Below, piece after piece: positions 16,545 to 28,258 of a stretch of DNA of 64,000 bases; the stretch's first letter is position 1, and every line of letters starts with the position of its first letter. The translations under genes were made by a program, and so were the position numbers. The notes below the pieces were generated by a model. The model did not search any database. It had not been told where the DNA came from and saw only the letters and a list, made by a program, of their open reading frames with translations. The DNA is from Nitrospinaceae bacterium (GTDB lineage Bacteria; Nitrospinota; Nitrospinia; Nitrospinales; Nitrospinaceae): contig JANQEK010000036.1 of the NCBI GenBank assembly GCA_028278405.1, forward strand, positions 1 to 64,000, given 5' to 3'.

Positions 16545-17579
16545 ATGCTCAGGCCGGCTACCCTGGGATGCATTGTGTGCGGTATTCTCGCGTCCCTGTT
16601 ACTGGCGTTGGTTTTGATTTTCGGTCAGGCTCCGGAAGCGCTGGCTGCCAAGAAAACGCGCATCAAATTTTCAACATTGGCTCCGGAGGGTTCCTCCTGG
16701 ATGAAAGTCATGCGCATGCTGGAAAGGGAATTGGAAAGCGCGACCGACGGCGAGATCGGATTCAAATTTTATCCCGGTGGCGTATCGGGAGATGAGATTG
16801 ACGTGATCCGGAAGATGCGTATCGGACAGGTTCATGCGGCGGGGTTTACCGGCGTGGGTCTGGGCGAAATCCTGCCGGAAGTCCGGGTGCTGGACTTGCC
16901 GTTTCTCTTTCGTAGTGACAAGGAGATTGAATACATCTATGAAAAAATGAACAAATACTTCGCGGCCCGCTTCGAAGAGAAAGGTTACATTTTGCTCGGT
17001 TGGGTTCCGGTGGGATGGGTTCATTTTTTTTCCAGTGAACCGATCACCTCCGTCGCCAGCCTGCGGCCCCAGAAAGCCTGGATGTGGGAAGGCGACCCGT
17101 TGGTGCAGGCCACCTATCGCGGGCTGGGGGTCAGTCCGCATCCGCTTTCGGTCACCGATGTCCTGCTCTCCCTGCAGACCGGAATGGTGGACACCGTCTA
17201 CGCTTCTCCCATGGGCGCATTGGCTCTACAGTGGTATACCAAGGTAAAGTATATGTCCGAATTGCGGATGGCCAACGCGACTGGAGGGGTATTGATGACG
17301 AAGCGCGTGTTCAAACGGTTGCCGGACAAGCATAAGAAAACCGTTCGGGAAATCAGTAAACGCTATCTGAAAAAGCTGGTGCAGAAAATCCAGGCAGACA
17401 ATGACCAGTCCATTACTCTTATGAAGCAGAACGGATTGAAGATAACGCCTTTACCCAAGGGGAGCGAACTTGAAAAGTTTTACGCGGTCGGGAGAGATGT
17501 CCAAAACCAACTGAACGGCAAGCTGTTCGGCCAGTCCGTCCTGGATCAGGTGAACTCTTACCTCAAGGAAGTCCGTTAG
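16545..17579 (+). CDS. TRAP transporter DctP-type solute-binding protein (TatP-like)
   Basis: This periplasmic binding protein of about 344 residues has a signal segment (hydrophobic 6-26, then ALAAKK). The DctP core begins IKFSTLAPEGSSW and continues with a DLPFLFRSDKEIEYIYEKM stretch. A basic residue in the NPT-like region and the C-terminal AADNDQSI-type helices fit the family. I chose the ATG at 16545, which has AGGAG upstream. An ATG at 16485 overlapping tatT is possible but gives an unusually long positive n-region. The ligand, a carboxylate or other hydrophobic organic acid, is not predictable. It is clearly coupled to the TatT lipoprotein. Confidence 0.85.
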   Translation: MLRPATLGCIVCGILASLLLALVLIFGQAPEALAAKKTRIKFSTLAPEGSSWMKVMRMLERELESATDGEIGFKFYPGGVSGDEIDVIRKMRIGQVHAAGFTGVGLGEILPEVRVLDLPFLFRSDKEIEYIYEKMNKYFAARFEEKGYILLGWVPVGWVHFFSSEPITSVASLRPQKAWMWEGDPLVQATYRGLGVSPHPLSVTDVLLSLQTGMVDTVYASPMGALALQWYTKVKYMSELRMANATGGVLMTKRVFKRLPDKHKKTVREISKRYLKKLVQKIQADNDQSITLMKQNGLKITPLPKGSELEKFYAVGRDVQNQLNGKLFGQSVLDQVNSYLKEVR

Positions 17580-17652
17580 CCGGGCAAGGCCCGCAGCAAT
17601 TTCTGCTGAGGCGTTAAGGTGCGATCAGTGAGATTCCCTTGCACCCCAAGGC

Positions 17653-19290
17653 TTAGAGTTCGCCCTGCGCGGAGCGGGCCCAATGGGCGAGTTGTTCGCG
17701 GTTGATCTTCGCGTTATGGCGGATGTCTACCGGAAAGGATGGATGATACAGGACTCGCCGGATTGGTTGGGTGATGGTATATGATGCGCCCAAGGACAAC
17801 AGTTCCGCCGTGATAGCTTCTTCATTAATAGATCCGTTGGCTTCAATGATGATGATGGGTGTTTGCTGACCCGGAGGTCCCACACCCACCAACGCAGACC
17901 GTTTCACTTTTGGGTGGGTATTGAAAATCGCTTCGCAAGGAATGGTGAACAGAGTACCCGTCGCTGTTCGAACCCGGTGACTTTTCCGTCCGCAGAACCA
18001 CAGGCGGTTTTCTTCATCCAGGTAACCCACGTCTCCCATTCGATGCCAGAAATTCTCTCCGTCACGAATTTTGGCCAGACGCGTGGCATCTTCCAGATTG
18101 AAGTACCGGCGCGTTACCCAAGGACCCTGCACCACTACCTCGCCAATCGTCCCTTGTGTAACTTCGAGCGAATCGTTCCATTCATCGATCGCCTCGTCAG
18201 TGATCTGAATTATTTTCAAGGTTAATCCATCTACCGCCTTGCCGACGCAGGTCCCTTTGCCTTCACAGGTTTGCTGCCAGGTTTTGTCAAGGATTTCACG
18301 GTGGGAGATGGAGGCGACCGGCAAGGCTTCGGTTGCGCCGTAGGGAGTATGAATCAATGCGTCCGGTGGTAAAATATGATCGAATCGCTCCAGTAAATCC
18401 CCCGGGACCGGTGCGCCTGCCATCAAAATCCGCTTGAAGGTTGGTAGTTGAACTTGTTTTTCGAGGCAATACTTTGAAACGGTGTTCCACAACGCCGGCG
18501 ATCCGAAACTGTTGGTTATTTTGTATTCCTTAATAGGAGCGATAATTTTTTCCGGATCCACTGCAGCGGGGCGGGTGGGGTCCATATCGGGAATCACGCA
18601 GGTCATACCCAGCGCTACACCAAACAGAGCGAACAGCGGAAAGGTCGGTAGGTCCATTTCTCCCTGTTCAATGTGAAACAACCGGCGTAACAATTCCACC
18701 TGCTGGTAAAACATGCGGTGAGTGTACAACACCCCCTTCGGTGGACCGGTACTGCCGCTGGTGAACAGGATCGCCGCCGGATCGTCTGGTTCTACCCGTG
18801 CTGACTGAAAATCTTCATGACTCCTCGGTTGTCGAATCTGCCTCAGGGTTGCACCACCCCAGAACCAGCGTCGCCCCACCGTCACGTTCCATTCCACACT
18901 TCTGAACGCTTTGGGAAACACTTTGCGCGCCGCATGGGCCAGTGAGACGGCGATCATGCCCCGGGGTTGCGCGGTGGCGATGCAGTTCAAAACATTGCGG
19001 CGACCCAGGCCGGGATCGATCAACACAGGGATTGCTCCCAGTTTAAACAGGGCAAACGTGAGGGCGATGAAATCGATACCCGAAGGCACCATCACCAATA
19101 TCCGGTCACCCTTGGACATGCCAGTGCGGCGTAAACCCTCGGCCAGCCGGTTGGCGTTTTGATCAAGTTCATGAAACGTGATTTTGGAAACCGATCCGCT
19201 TCGTGGAACGATGAGGGCATCGGACCCGGCCCGTTCCTGAGCCAGTTGTTCCAGAGTGTGCGCGATATTTTCCGAAGTGTGGGATTTCAT
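17653..19290 (-). CDS. OleC-like AMP-dependent acyl synthetase/ligase
   Basis: This 545-residue adenylate-forming enzyme has the P-loop-like A3 motif LFTSGSTGPPKGV, the YGATEALP motif A5, a GDVGYLDEENRLWFCGR segment (A7/A8) and the C-terminal lysine in NAKINREQL. The segment LPTFPLFALFGVALGMT is characteristic of OleC, the beta-lactone synthetase of the olefinic hydrocarbon pathway, and related fatty-acid ligases. No oleA, oleB or oleD neighbour is present, so the pathway cannot be confirmed from here. It is followed on the opposite side by the TRAP pair in convergent orientation, and preceded by the DnaA-like gene with a 6-base gap. Confidence 0.82.
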   Translation of the reverse strand: MKSHTSENIAHTLEQLAQERAGSDALIVPRSGSVSKITFHELDQNANRLAEGLRRTGMSKGDRILVMVPSGIDFIALTFALFKLGAIPVLIDPGLGRRNVLNCIATAQPRGMIAVSLAHAARKVFPKAFRSVEWNVTVGRRWFWGGATLRQIRQPRSHEDFQSARVEPDDPAAILFTSGSTGPPKGVLYTHRMFYQQVELLRRLFHIEQGEMDLPTFPLFALFGVALGMTCVIPDMDPTRPAAVDPEKIIAPIKEYKITNSFGSPALWNTVSKYCLEKQVQLPTFKRILMAGAPVPGDLLERFDHILPPDALIHTPYGATEALPVASISHREILDKTWQQTCEGKGTCVGKAVDGLTLKIIQITDEAIDEWNDSLEVTQGTIGEVVVQGPWVTRRYFNLEDATRLAKIRDGENFWHRMGDVGYLDEENRLWFCGRKSHRVRTATGTLFTIPCEAIFNTHPKVKRSALVGVGPPGQQTPIIIIEANGSINEEAITAELLSLGASYTITQPIRRVLYHPSFPVDIRHNAKINREQLAHWARSAQGEL

Positions 19291-19296
19291 GATTGT

Positions 19297-20046
19297 TTAA
19301 AGATCCAGTGCGGTTTTGACCAAGGGGAGGGTGACCTTGTGTTTCTGTTGGAACGATTGTTCGTTGATGCGGGTCACTGCAGATTTGACGGATTGAAAAT
19401 CTCGAGGAATACGTTTCAAGAGATAAGCAATGATTTTGTCCGGGATGTCCAAACCCAAATCCTCGGCCAGTTTTTGAATCAGCTTGGAAGTTGCTTCATC
19501 ATCCATTGGTAGAAGTTCCGCTGTCATTCCCCATTTAAAGCGCGAAGTGAGGAAGCTTTCAGTTTTTTCCAGTTGATTCGCTGGGACGCGTCCGGCAAAC
19601 ACCATTTTGCCTCCCTGTTCGAGAGTTTGGTTGTAGACCCGGTACAAAGTTTCCTGTGCGGTGGGATGACCGGCAATTTGATCAATATCGTCCAGCAACA
19701 AAAAATCGATTTCCGACCCGGGGGTTCCCAGGTTGCCGGGAAGCCCGCTCTCTCCCCGGTTCAACGCGTCGATCAAATCCCGACAATGCACATACAAAAC
19801 GTTTGCGGAAGAATTCCTTTCAGCCAGATGGTTTCCGATGGACATCAGCAAATGGGTTTTTCCGAGTCCGCTGGCTCCGGACAGGTAGAGGGATTGGTAA
19901 GGCGCGATATCGCCGTCGCAAATGTCACGGGCGCAGGACAAAGCGAAGCGTGATCCTCCGGACACAATAAAATTCGAAAACCGGTATTCAGGACGAGCAG
20001 GAAAGTGAATAATGTATTGCCGTGAGGACGAATCGTGTTCAGCCAT
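19297..20046 (-). CDS. DnaA-like AAA+ protein without DNA-binding domain (Hda-like)
   Basis: The roughly 249 residues correspond to the DnaA AAA+ module: Walker A GASGLGKT, Walker B LLLDDID, sensor-type HPTAQETLYRVYN and the C-terminal lid RIPRDFQSVKSAV. DnaA domain IV, which binds DnaA boxes, is absent. This fits the Hda/DnaA-regulator-like group, which in proteobacteria promotes hydrolysis of DnaA-bound ATP with the clamp. The N-terminal region has no obvious QL-type clamp motif that I can assign with certainty. GTG at 20097 is an alternative start; ATG at 20046 is preferred. It lies between the OleC-like ligase and the DUF2065 gene. Confidence 0.82.
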   Translation of the reverse strand: MAEHDSSSRQYIIHFPARPEYRFSNFIVSGGSRFALSCARDICDGDIAPYQSLYLSGASGLGKTHLLMSIGNHLAERNSSANVLYVHCRDLIDALNRGESGLPGNLGTPGSEIDFLLLDDIDQIAGHPTAQETLYRVYNQTLEQGGKMVFAGRVPANQLEKTESFLTSRFKWGMTAELLPMDDEATSKLIQKLAEDLGLDIPDKIIAYLLKRIPRDFQSVKSAVTRINEQSFQQKHKVTLPLVKTALDL

Positions 20047-20126
20047 GGGAAACCGGGGGCCTGGGTCGGTTCGAAGGTTGTCGCGATAACTTAGCACATT
20101 TTATCCGGCTAAGAGGGTCTTAAGAT

Positions 20127-20327
20127 TTAAGGGTTGTTGATGACTCCCTTGCCCATGTAGACCACGGCCAGGCCGAGCAGCATCACGATCAACCCGATCG
20201 CTCGCAATGTTGCGTTTTCGATGTCCTGCAGTTTCTGAGCCAGTTCCTTGAGTTGATCCGGAAAGCAGAACAGAGGAATTCCCTCAAAGACCATCATCAG
20301 GCCCAACGCAACCAACACCAGGTTCAT
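20127..20327 (-). CDS. DUF2065 family small membrane protein
   Basis: This 66-residue protein has two hydrophobic helices (about 2-20 and 42-60) separated by a polar loop with FPDQLKELAQKLQDI and an ATLRAIGLIVMLLGLAVVY segment. The DUF2065 (YjeT) family commonly lies close to hflC or purA in other bacteria; neither is present here. The role is unknown. It is the first gene of the minus-strand group that runs through the DnaA-like and OleC-like genes. Confidence 0.82.
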   Translation of the reverse strand: MNLVLVALGLMMVFEGIPLFCFPDQLKELAQKLQDIENATLRAIGLIVMLLGLAVVYMGKGVINNP

Positions 20328-20442
20328 ACTTGACCCTCTTTTCTATGAGATAAAGGTGATCGACCGAATGCGATTATCTTTGAAGCGGTTAGGCGAGTCA
20401 ACCCGCAATTCGGCGGGCCTGTCGGGCCTGGAAGAAAGGGGC

Positions 20443-20484
20443 TTGTAAATGAAGAAAGGGCCATTATATAATGGGTTATATAAT
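20443..20484 (+). promoter_or_regulatory. Candidate promoter(s) upstream of the HtrA pair
   Basis: A TTGTAA (20443-20448) and a consensus TATAAT (20467-20472) are 18 bases apart. A second perfect TATAAT lies twelve bases further (20479-20484). Both sit inside the near-repeat TTATATAATG/TTATATAATC. The start of the first HtrA gene is about 113-125 bases downstream, leaving a long untranslated leader. Envelope-stress control by an alternative sigma factor is plausible for htrA genes but no such motif was recognised. Confidence 0.45.
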
Positions 20485-20596
20485 CAATGTTTGGAATGAC
20501 CTACCACCCAAATATCTACTTGGATGAATGTCCGATTCCGGGAGACTCCCGATGGACCGGATGATTTCGTTTTTTCCCATTTGCTGAGGATGATCC

Positions 20597-22072
20597 ATGA
20601 TTTTCAATTCTTCGAAAACCCCGCTCCTTATTGTCCTGATAACCCTATTGGTTCTGCCCCTGTCTTTCGTCGAGGATAACAGTCTCCTGATTCAAAAGGC
20701 TTACGCGGTCAGCGCCAAGAGCCAGCCTTTGGGAAGCAATATCTTTGTCGAGATTGCCAAGAAACAGAACCCGGCAGTGGTTAATATCAGCACCAAAACG
20801 AAACGGAAATCTCGTGCTCCACGTCCGCAGAGAGATCCCAGAGCTCCAGGGGGTCAGGATCCCTTTCAGGATTTTTACGACAAGTTTTTCGGCGACCGGG
20901 ACCGTGATCGTAAACCGCGGTCCGGTATGGGTTCCGGTTTCATTATCGATAAGGACGGGCATATCCTCACCAATAATCATGTCATCGATGGCGCTGACGA
21001 AATTGTTGTTCTGATTCAGGATGGCAACAACGGAGAGAAAGAATACAGTGCCAAGCTGGTTGGAACTGACTCCAAAACGGACATCGCCCTGATCAAACTG
21101 GATCTGAAGAAAGAGGATAGAAAGAATTTTCCAACGTTAAGCTTGGGTGATTCGGATAAGCTGGAAGTCGGCGAGTGGGTGGTGGCCATCGGTAATCCTT
21201 TTGGACTCAGCCACACAGTTACCGTTGGCGTGGTCAGTGCTAAGGAACGCAACATCGGTTCCGGTCCCTATGACGAATTCATCCAGACGGATGCATCCAT
21301 CAATCCCGGCAACAGTGGCGGTCCGCTGATGAATATCAAGGGTGAAGTGATTGGTATCAATACCGCTATCATCTCTGGAAACACAGGCGGTAACGTGGGT
21401 ATTGGTTTTGCCATTCCCATCAACGTTGCCAAGGGTATCCTGAAGGAATTGAAGGAAAAGGGAACCGTAACTCGTGGTTGGCTGGGAGTCATGATTCAGA
21501 AGATCACACCGGATCTTGCAGAATCGTTCAAGCTAGATCGTACGGAAGGCGCCCTGGTCGGGGACGTTATCCCCAATAGCCCGGCGGAGAAAGCGGGTAT
21601 CAAGCGGGGAGATGTCATCGTCAAATTTGACCGGCAGGAAGTGAGAACCATGGAAGCTCTTCCTAAGATTGTCGGCAGCACCCCACCGGGCAAGGCCGTC
21701 AAGGTGGAAGTCATCCGTGACGGCAAGAAAAAAGTATTGGATGTCACCATCGCTGTTCTCAAGGATGAAAAAGTGAAAGTGGCCGCCCTGGACCCGCTGG
21801 GCATTCAGGTTCAGGACATCACTCCGGACATTGCGCAGAGCCTGAAGCTCGAAGGCGTGGAAGGCGTGCTGATTTCGGATGTGACTCCCGGCGAAGCCGG
21901 TGAAGAAGCGGGGCTCAAGCGCGGAGATATTATTACCGAGGTCAAGCGCAACAAAGTCAAAAATACCGCCGATTATAACCGGGTCCTCAGGAAGCTCAAG
22001 CGCGGCGATACTGCCCTGATGCTGATCAAGCGTGGCGGGACCACCATTTATATTGCCGTTAAACTCAAATAG
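20597..22072 (+). CDS. degP: Do/DegP-type periplasmic serine protease (first HtrA)
   Basis: This 491-residue HtrA protease/chaperone has an N-terminal signal segment (hydrophobic 9-24, AYA-type cleavage region near 37). The catalytic triad is H128 (NNHVID), D162 (KTDIAL) and S240 (PGNSGGPL). Two PDZ domains (about 290-380 and 395-490) follow, the usual DegP/DegQ plan. A basic, proline-rich stretch at 68-108 lengthens the loop before the protease strand. It degrades or refolds damaged envelope proteins. It is followed by a strong terminator and by a second HtrA gene, so the two are separately transcribed or attenuated. Confidence 0.94.
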   Translation: MIFNSSKTPLLIVLITLLVLPLSFVEDNSLLIQKAYAVSAKSQPLGSNIFVEIAKKQNPAVVNISTKTKRKSRAPRPQRDPRAPGGQDPFQDFYDKFFGDRDRDRKPRSGMGSGFIIDKDGHILTNNHVIDGADEIVVLIQDGNNGEKEYSAKLVGTDSKTDIALIKLDLKKEDRKNFPTLSLGDSDKLEVGEWVVAIGNPFGLSHTVTVGVVSAKERNIGSGPYDEFIQTDASINPGNSGGPLMNIKGEVIGINTAIISGNTGGNVGIGFAIPINVAKGILKELKEKGTVTRGWLGVMIQKITPDLAESFKLDRTEGALVGDVIPNSPAEKAGIKRGDVIVKFDRQEVRTMEALPKIVGSTPPGKAVKVEVIRDGKKKVLDVTIAVLKDEKVKVAALDPLGIQVQDITPDIAQSLKLEGVEGVLISDVTPGEAGEEAGLKRGDIITEVKRNKVKNTADYNRVLRKLKRGDTALMLIKRGGTTIYIAVKLK

Positions 22073-22125
22073 TGCCGGACCTGTACTTGGTCGAATTTTG
22101 CGGGCCGGTATCCTGATTAAATTAG

Positions 22126-22159
22126 ACAGCGGGCTCCTGAAGCCCGCTGTTTCTTTTTT
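22126..22159 (+). terminator. Rho-independent terminator after the first HtrA gene
   Basis: A perfect 10-base-pair stem (ACAGCGGGCT at 22126-22135 and AGCCCGCTGT at 22141-22150) encloses a five-base loop. It is followed by a T-rich tail (22151-22159). It lies only 12 bases before the start of the second HtrA gene, so expression of that gene must come from read-through or from a promoter inside the first gene. Confidence 0.9.
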
Positions 22160-22171
22160 AAAAAGGATTGT

Positions 22172-23563
22172 ATGCCAATCCCCCGACCTGCTATCTCGAA
22201 GGGCACCCTGCTTTGGGTCATGATCCTGTGGGGTCTGTTCGGTGCTCCGGCGAGCGCCCATGATACGGACAATCGAAGAACCCCCATTGTTACCGCGGTT
22301 GAGCAGGCAGGCCCCGCCGTCGTCAACATTTTCACCGAAGAAGCGCCTCGCCAGATGAAAAATCCGTTCCGGGATTTCATGGGCGACCACCTGTTTGAGA
22401 AATTTTTCGACGACTTCTATCAGCAGAGAGAGTCCGACCGGCGCAGTCTCGGTTCCGGCGTCATCATCGATCCCAAAGGATATGTTCTGACCAACGAGCA
22501 TGTTGTGGCCAAAGCGGTGCGCGTCAAAGTCACCCTGATCGATAACCGGGAGTTTGAAGGCCGGGTGGTGGGCGCCGATATTAAATCCGATCTCGCCGTC
22601 ATCAAAATCGATTCGAAACGGCCGTTGCCTTACGTGAAGATGGGCCACTCGGATGATCTGATGATCGGTGAAACCATCGTCGCCATCGGCAATCCCTTCG
22701 GTCTCAAGCACACAGTGACCACCGGTATTATCAGCGCATTGGACCGCACCATCCGGGCCAGTGAACGACGGGTATATAACGATTTCATTCAGGTCGATGC
22801 ATCGATCAATCCCGGCAACAGCGGCGGCCCATTGCTCAACATCAACGGTTCACTGATCGGCATCAACACCGCCATTTTTAGAGAGGCCCAGGGCATCGGT
22901 TTTGCCATTCCCATCGACAAAGCCCGGCGTATCGTCGACGATCTGCTGCAGTACGGCAAAGTGCGGCGCGGTTGGCTCGGCGTCTCGGTGCAGGATTTGA
23001 CTCCCAAGGTGGCGCGCCATTTTGGTTTGGATCGCGTTCACGGTGTGCTGGTGACTAACGTTTTCCACAAGAGTCCTGCGAATCGCGCCGGACTTAAGCC
23101 GGGAGACATTATACTCAGTATCGACGGTCACGAAATCGTCGATAAATCGGATTACTTTCGCCGGATCGCTTCGTATACCGTGGGCGACCGTTTTCAGTTG
23201 GGTTTTCTGCACGAGGGCCGCCGGAAGAAGGCTCAGGTACATGTTTCACCCGTTTCCCCGGATGCCGCGGGCGAAATGGCGAAGCAATGGCTCGGTGTGT
23301 CGGTCGAGGATATTAACTGGAAACGCGCCAAGCGGTACAATATAATGGCGCGCAACGGCGTGGTGGTGACCCAGGTCCGTCGGCCCAGTCCCAGCCGGGA
23401 GGTGGGAATATTGCCCGGTGATGTCATCCGCCAGATGAACGAAAGCAAAATCCGGAACCTGAGCGAATTCAATACGGCCATCCTCGAAGCGGGAAAACTC
23501 AGTTCCGTCCTGCTTCTCGTCCAGCGCGGCAGAAACGCCTATTATGTGACCCTGGAACCGTAA
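22172..23563 (+). CDS. Do/DegQ-type periplasmic serine protease (second HtrA)
   Basis: This 463-residue paralogue of the preceding gene has a cleavable signal peptide (12-30, ASAH). The triad is H110 (TNEHVV), D140 (KSDLAV) and S217 (PGNSGGPL), with two PDZ domains after residue 260. It lacks the basic insert seen before the triad in the first HtrA. It is therefore catalytically intact and likely a second envelope quality-control protease. The upstream terminator separates it from its neighbour, suggesting different expression. The sequence is clearly diverged outside the active site, so this is not a recent duplication. Confidence 0.93.
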   Translation: MPIPRPAISKGTLLWVMILWGLFGAPASAHDTDNRRTPIVTAVEQAGPAVVNIFTEEAPRQMKNPFRDFMGDHLFEKFFDDFYQQRESDRRSLGSGVIIDPKGYVLTNEHVVAKAVRVKVTLIDNREFEGRVVGADIKSDLAVIKIDSKRPLPYVKMGHSDDLMIGETIVAIGNPFGLKHTVTTGIISALDRTIRASERRVYNDFIQVDASINPGNSGGPLLNINGSLIGINTAIFREAQGIGFAIPIDKARRIVDDLLQYGKVRRGWLGVSVQDLTPKVARHFGLDRVHGVLVTNVFHKSPANRAGLKPGDIILSIDGHEIVDKSDYFRRIASYTVGDRFQLGFLHEGRRKKAQVHVSPVSPDAAGEMAKQWLGVSVEDINWKRAKRYNIMARNGVVVTQVRRPSPSREVGILPGDVIRQMNESKIRNLSEFNTAILEAGKLSSVLLLVQRGRNAYYVTLEP

Positions 23564-26334
<2,771 letters not shown>

Positions 26335-26451
26335 TCAATTATTCCTTTCCATTTTTATTTCTATTCAACATATGTTGAAGATTAGTAAAGGAAAGATTCT
26401 GATCCTTACAGATTGACTGCAAAATCTCTGTGGAGAACAGTGAATCAAGAT

Positions 26452-27876
26452 TTATTTGTTGCCGGAGGGGGTGCGTTTTCGCTGAGAGGTAGGGCGTCGC
26501 CGCCGGTTGCCGGATTTGGGTGAGCCGGACCTTTTGGAATTGGAGCTGCCGGATTTTCCCGAGGATTTGGGTCCGCATCCCCGGCCACCGCTTTTGCCGG
26601 GGCGTCGTCCGTTGGAGGAAGAGCCGCGCCGGTTGCCGCCGCCGTCACTCCTGCGGGCCGGTGGACCTGACCGCCGTCTTTTAAAGGCCGGCATGCCTTC
26701 CTTGGGTTCTAGAAACATGGCGTCGTCCGGCCAGTCGACCGGAATTTTCTTTTTCAGGGTATCTTCGATCGCCAGCAGATGCTCGGCATAATCTTCACAC
26801 GCAAAAGTAATAGCGTCTCCGTCTTTTCCGGCGCGTGCGGTGCGGCCGATACGATGGATGTAGTCTTCCGGATCCTGCGGCACGTCGTAGTTGATGACGT
26901 GGGTGATGTCGTCGACGTGCAGTCCACGTGACGCCACATCGGTTGCAATGAGGATATCGATATCACCCTCGGTGAATTGTTCCAGCACCTTGATGCGTTT
27001 TTTCTGATGCAGGTCGCCGCTGATTTGCTGGGCGTTGTAGTCGTTGTATTTGAGTTGAGCTTCCAGTTTTTCGGCGGTGGACTTCATGTTGGTGAAGATC
27101 AGCGTTTTGCCGGGCGTCTCGCTTTTCAACAGGCCCAGCAGAAGATTAAATTTTTCATGTTTGCCGACGTGGTACAGCACCTGTTTAATTTTGTCGACCA
27201 CCACCTGGTCTGGTTCGATTTTGACAGGAATCGGCTCGTTCATGTGCTCATAGCACAGTTCCATCACCCGGAAGTTGAGCGTCGCCGAGAACAACATCGA
27301 CTGGCGTTTGGTGTAATGAGACATGTTGCGCATGATATAGCGAACATCGACAATGAAACCCATGTCGAACAACCGGTCGGCTTCATCGATCACCACCACT
27401 TCTACCGACTTCAAGCTGAAAAGTTTCTGCTTGTAATAGTCGATCAGTCGTCCCGGCGTCGCGATAAGAATATCGATTCCTTTTTTAATGGAATCCTTTT
27501 GTTTTTCGTAGTCAACCCCGCCATATATGCAGAGAATTTTCAGTCCGCAATGCTTGCCGAGCAATTGAGCATCACGCTCGATCTGCAGCGCCAGCTCCCG
27601 TGTGGGGGCAATGATCAACGAGCGCGGAGCGATCCATTGTTTGCCTTTCTGCGGCATCGGTTCATGTGTAACCAGGCGGGTGAAGGTTGAGATCAAAAAC
27701 GCGGCTGTTTTACCGGTTCCGGTCTGGGCCTGTCCGGCGACATCTTTTCCTGATAGTGAAATGGGGAGTGTTTTGGCCTGGATGGGGGTACATTCCTTAA
27801 ACCCGGCATCCCGAATTCCCTGCAATACCGGTTCAGGGATAGGGAGGCTTTCAAATTCAATAGTTTCTGATTCCAT
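26452..27876 (-). CDS. DEAD-box ATP-dependent RNA helicase
   Basis: The 474 residues include the Q motif (CTPIQ), motif I AQTGTGKT, motif Ib TPGRL, motif II DEAD (VIDEADRLFDMGF), motif III SAT, and motif VI HRIGRTAR. A C-terminal tail from about residue 405 is rich in R, G and S. It resembles RhlB/RhlE-type helicases, which unwind structured RNA in degradation or cold adaptation. The RG-rich tail probably increases RNA binding. It is transcribed toward the carbonic anhydrase gene, with a 117-base gap. Confidence 0.92.
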   Translation of the reverse strand: MESETIEFESLPIPEPVLQGIRDAGFKECTPIQAKTLPISLSGKDVAGQAQTGTGKTAAFLISTFTRLVTHEPMPQKGKQWIAPRSLIIAPTRELALQIERDAQLLGKHCGLKILCIYGGVDYEKQKDSIKKGIDILIATPGRLIDYYKQKLFSLKSVEVVVIDEADRLFDMGFIVDVRYIMRNMSHYTKRQSMLFSATLNFRVMELCYEHMNEPIPVKIEPDQVVVDKIKQVLYHVGKHEKFNLLLGLLKSETPGKTLIFTNMKSTAEKLEAQLKYNDYNAQQISGDLHQKKRIKVLEQFTEGDIDILIATDVASRGLHVDDITHVINYDVPQDPEDYIHRIGRTARAGKDGDAITFACEDYAEHLLAIEDTLKKKIPVDWPDDAMFLEPKEGMPAFKRRRSGPPARRSDGGGNRRGSSSNGRRPGKSGGRGCGPKSSGKSGSSNSKRSGSPKSGNRRRRPTSQRKRTPSGNK

Positions 27877-28258
27877 GCGTGTGATTGACAGGCGTTCCGG
27901 TTCGGGGCAGGCGGTTTGGGACGAACCGGGTGACGATGCGATACTCCATGTGTAGGTTTGGCGAGCTTGGTGGATTAACTCGTTGAAAATTTTTCCAGTT
28001 CAATTGAAGTTCAGTATATACCAGCAAGGTGGGGTTTCAACCGTAAATCTTCATTTTTCTTGACATTGCATGGCTCAAGATGGTTCAATACCGGCTCAAT
28101 TTTTGAAATTTTCCCGACATTTGTTGTGAACACTCGCCTCAGGTCAACCCCAGCCTCGCACTCAGTAATTATTTGTAACGTATGTTCTTAAAGAGCTCTG
28201 CCTCTGCTGACAAAATTCGAGGGGATGCGGGCAGACGAGTCGATAGGAGATAGCGGTT
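27877..28258. other. Divergent intergenic region before the fumarate reductase operon
   Basis: These 382 bases separate the helicase gene from frdA. They hold one good promoter candidate for the frd genes (listed separately) and otherwise show no RNA gene or repeat. A 170-base untranslated leader is implied between the promoter and the TTG start, without an obvious hairpin that I can assign to a riboswitch. Confidence 0.5.
28060..28089 (+). promoter_or_regulatory. Candidate sigma-70 promoter for the fumarate reductase operon
   Basis: A perfect TTGACA (28060-28065) is followed after 18 bases by TTCAAT (28084-28089), with an extended -10 TGG in front of it. It points at the frdA gene 170 bases downstream. 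The -10 matches the consensus at four of six positions. Confidence 0.45.

Noticed and set aside
21533-22711. A long open frame on the minus strand across both HtrA genes (about 390 codons).
   Set aside because: It is antisense to two well-defined genes and crosses their terminator, has no family match or start signal, and is explained by codon bias of the HtrA genes.
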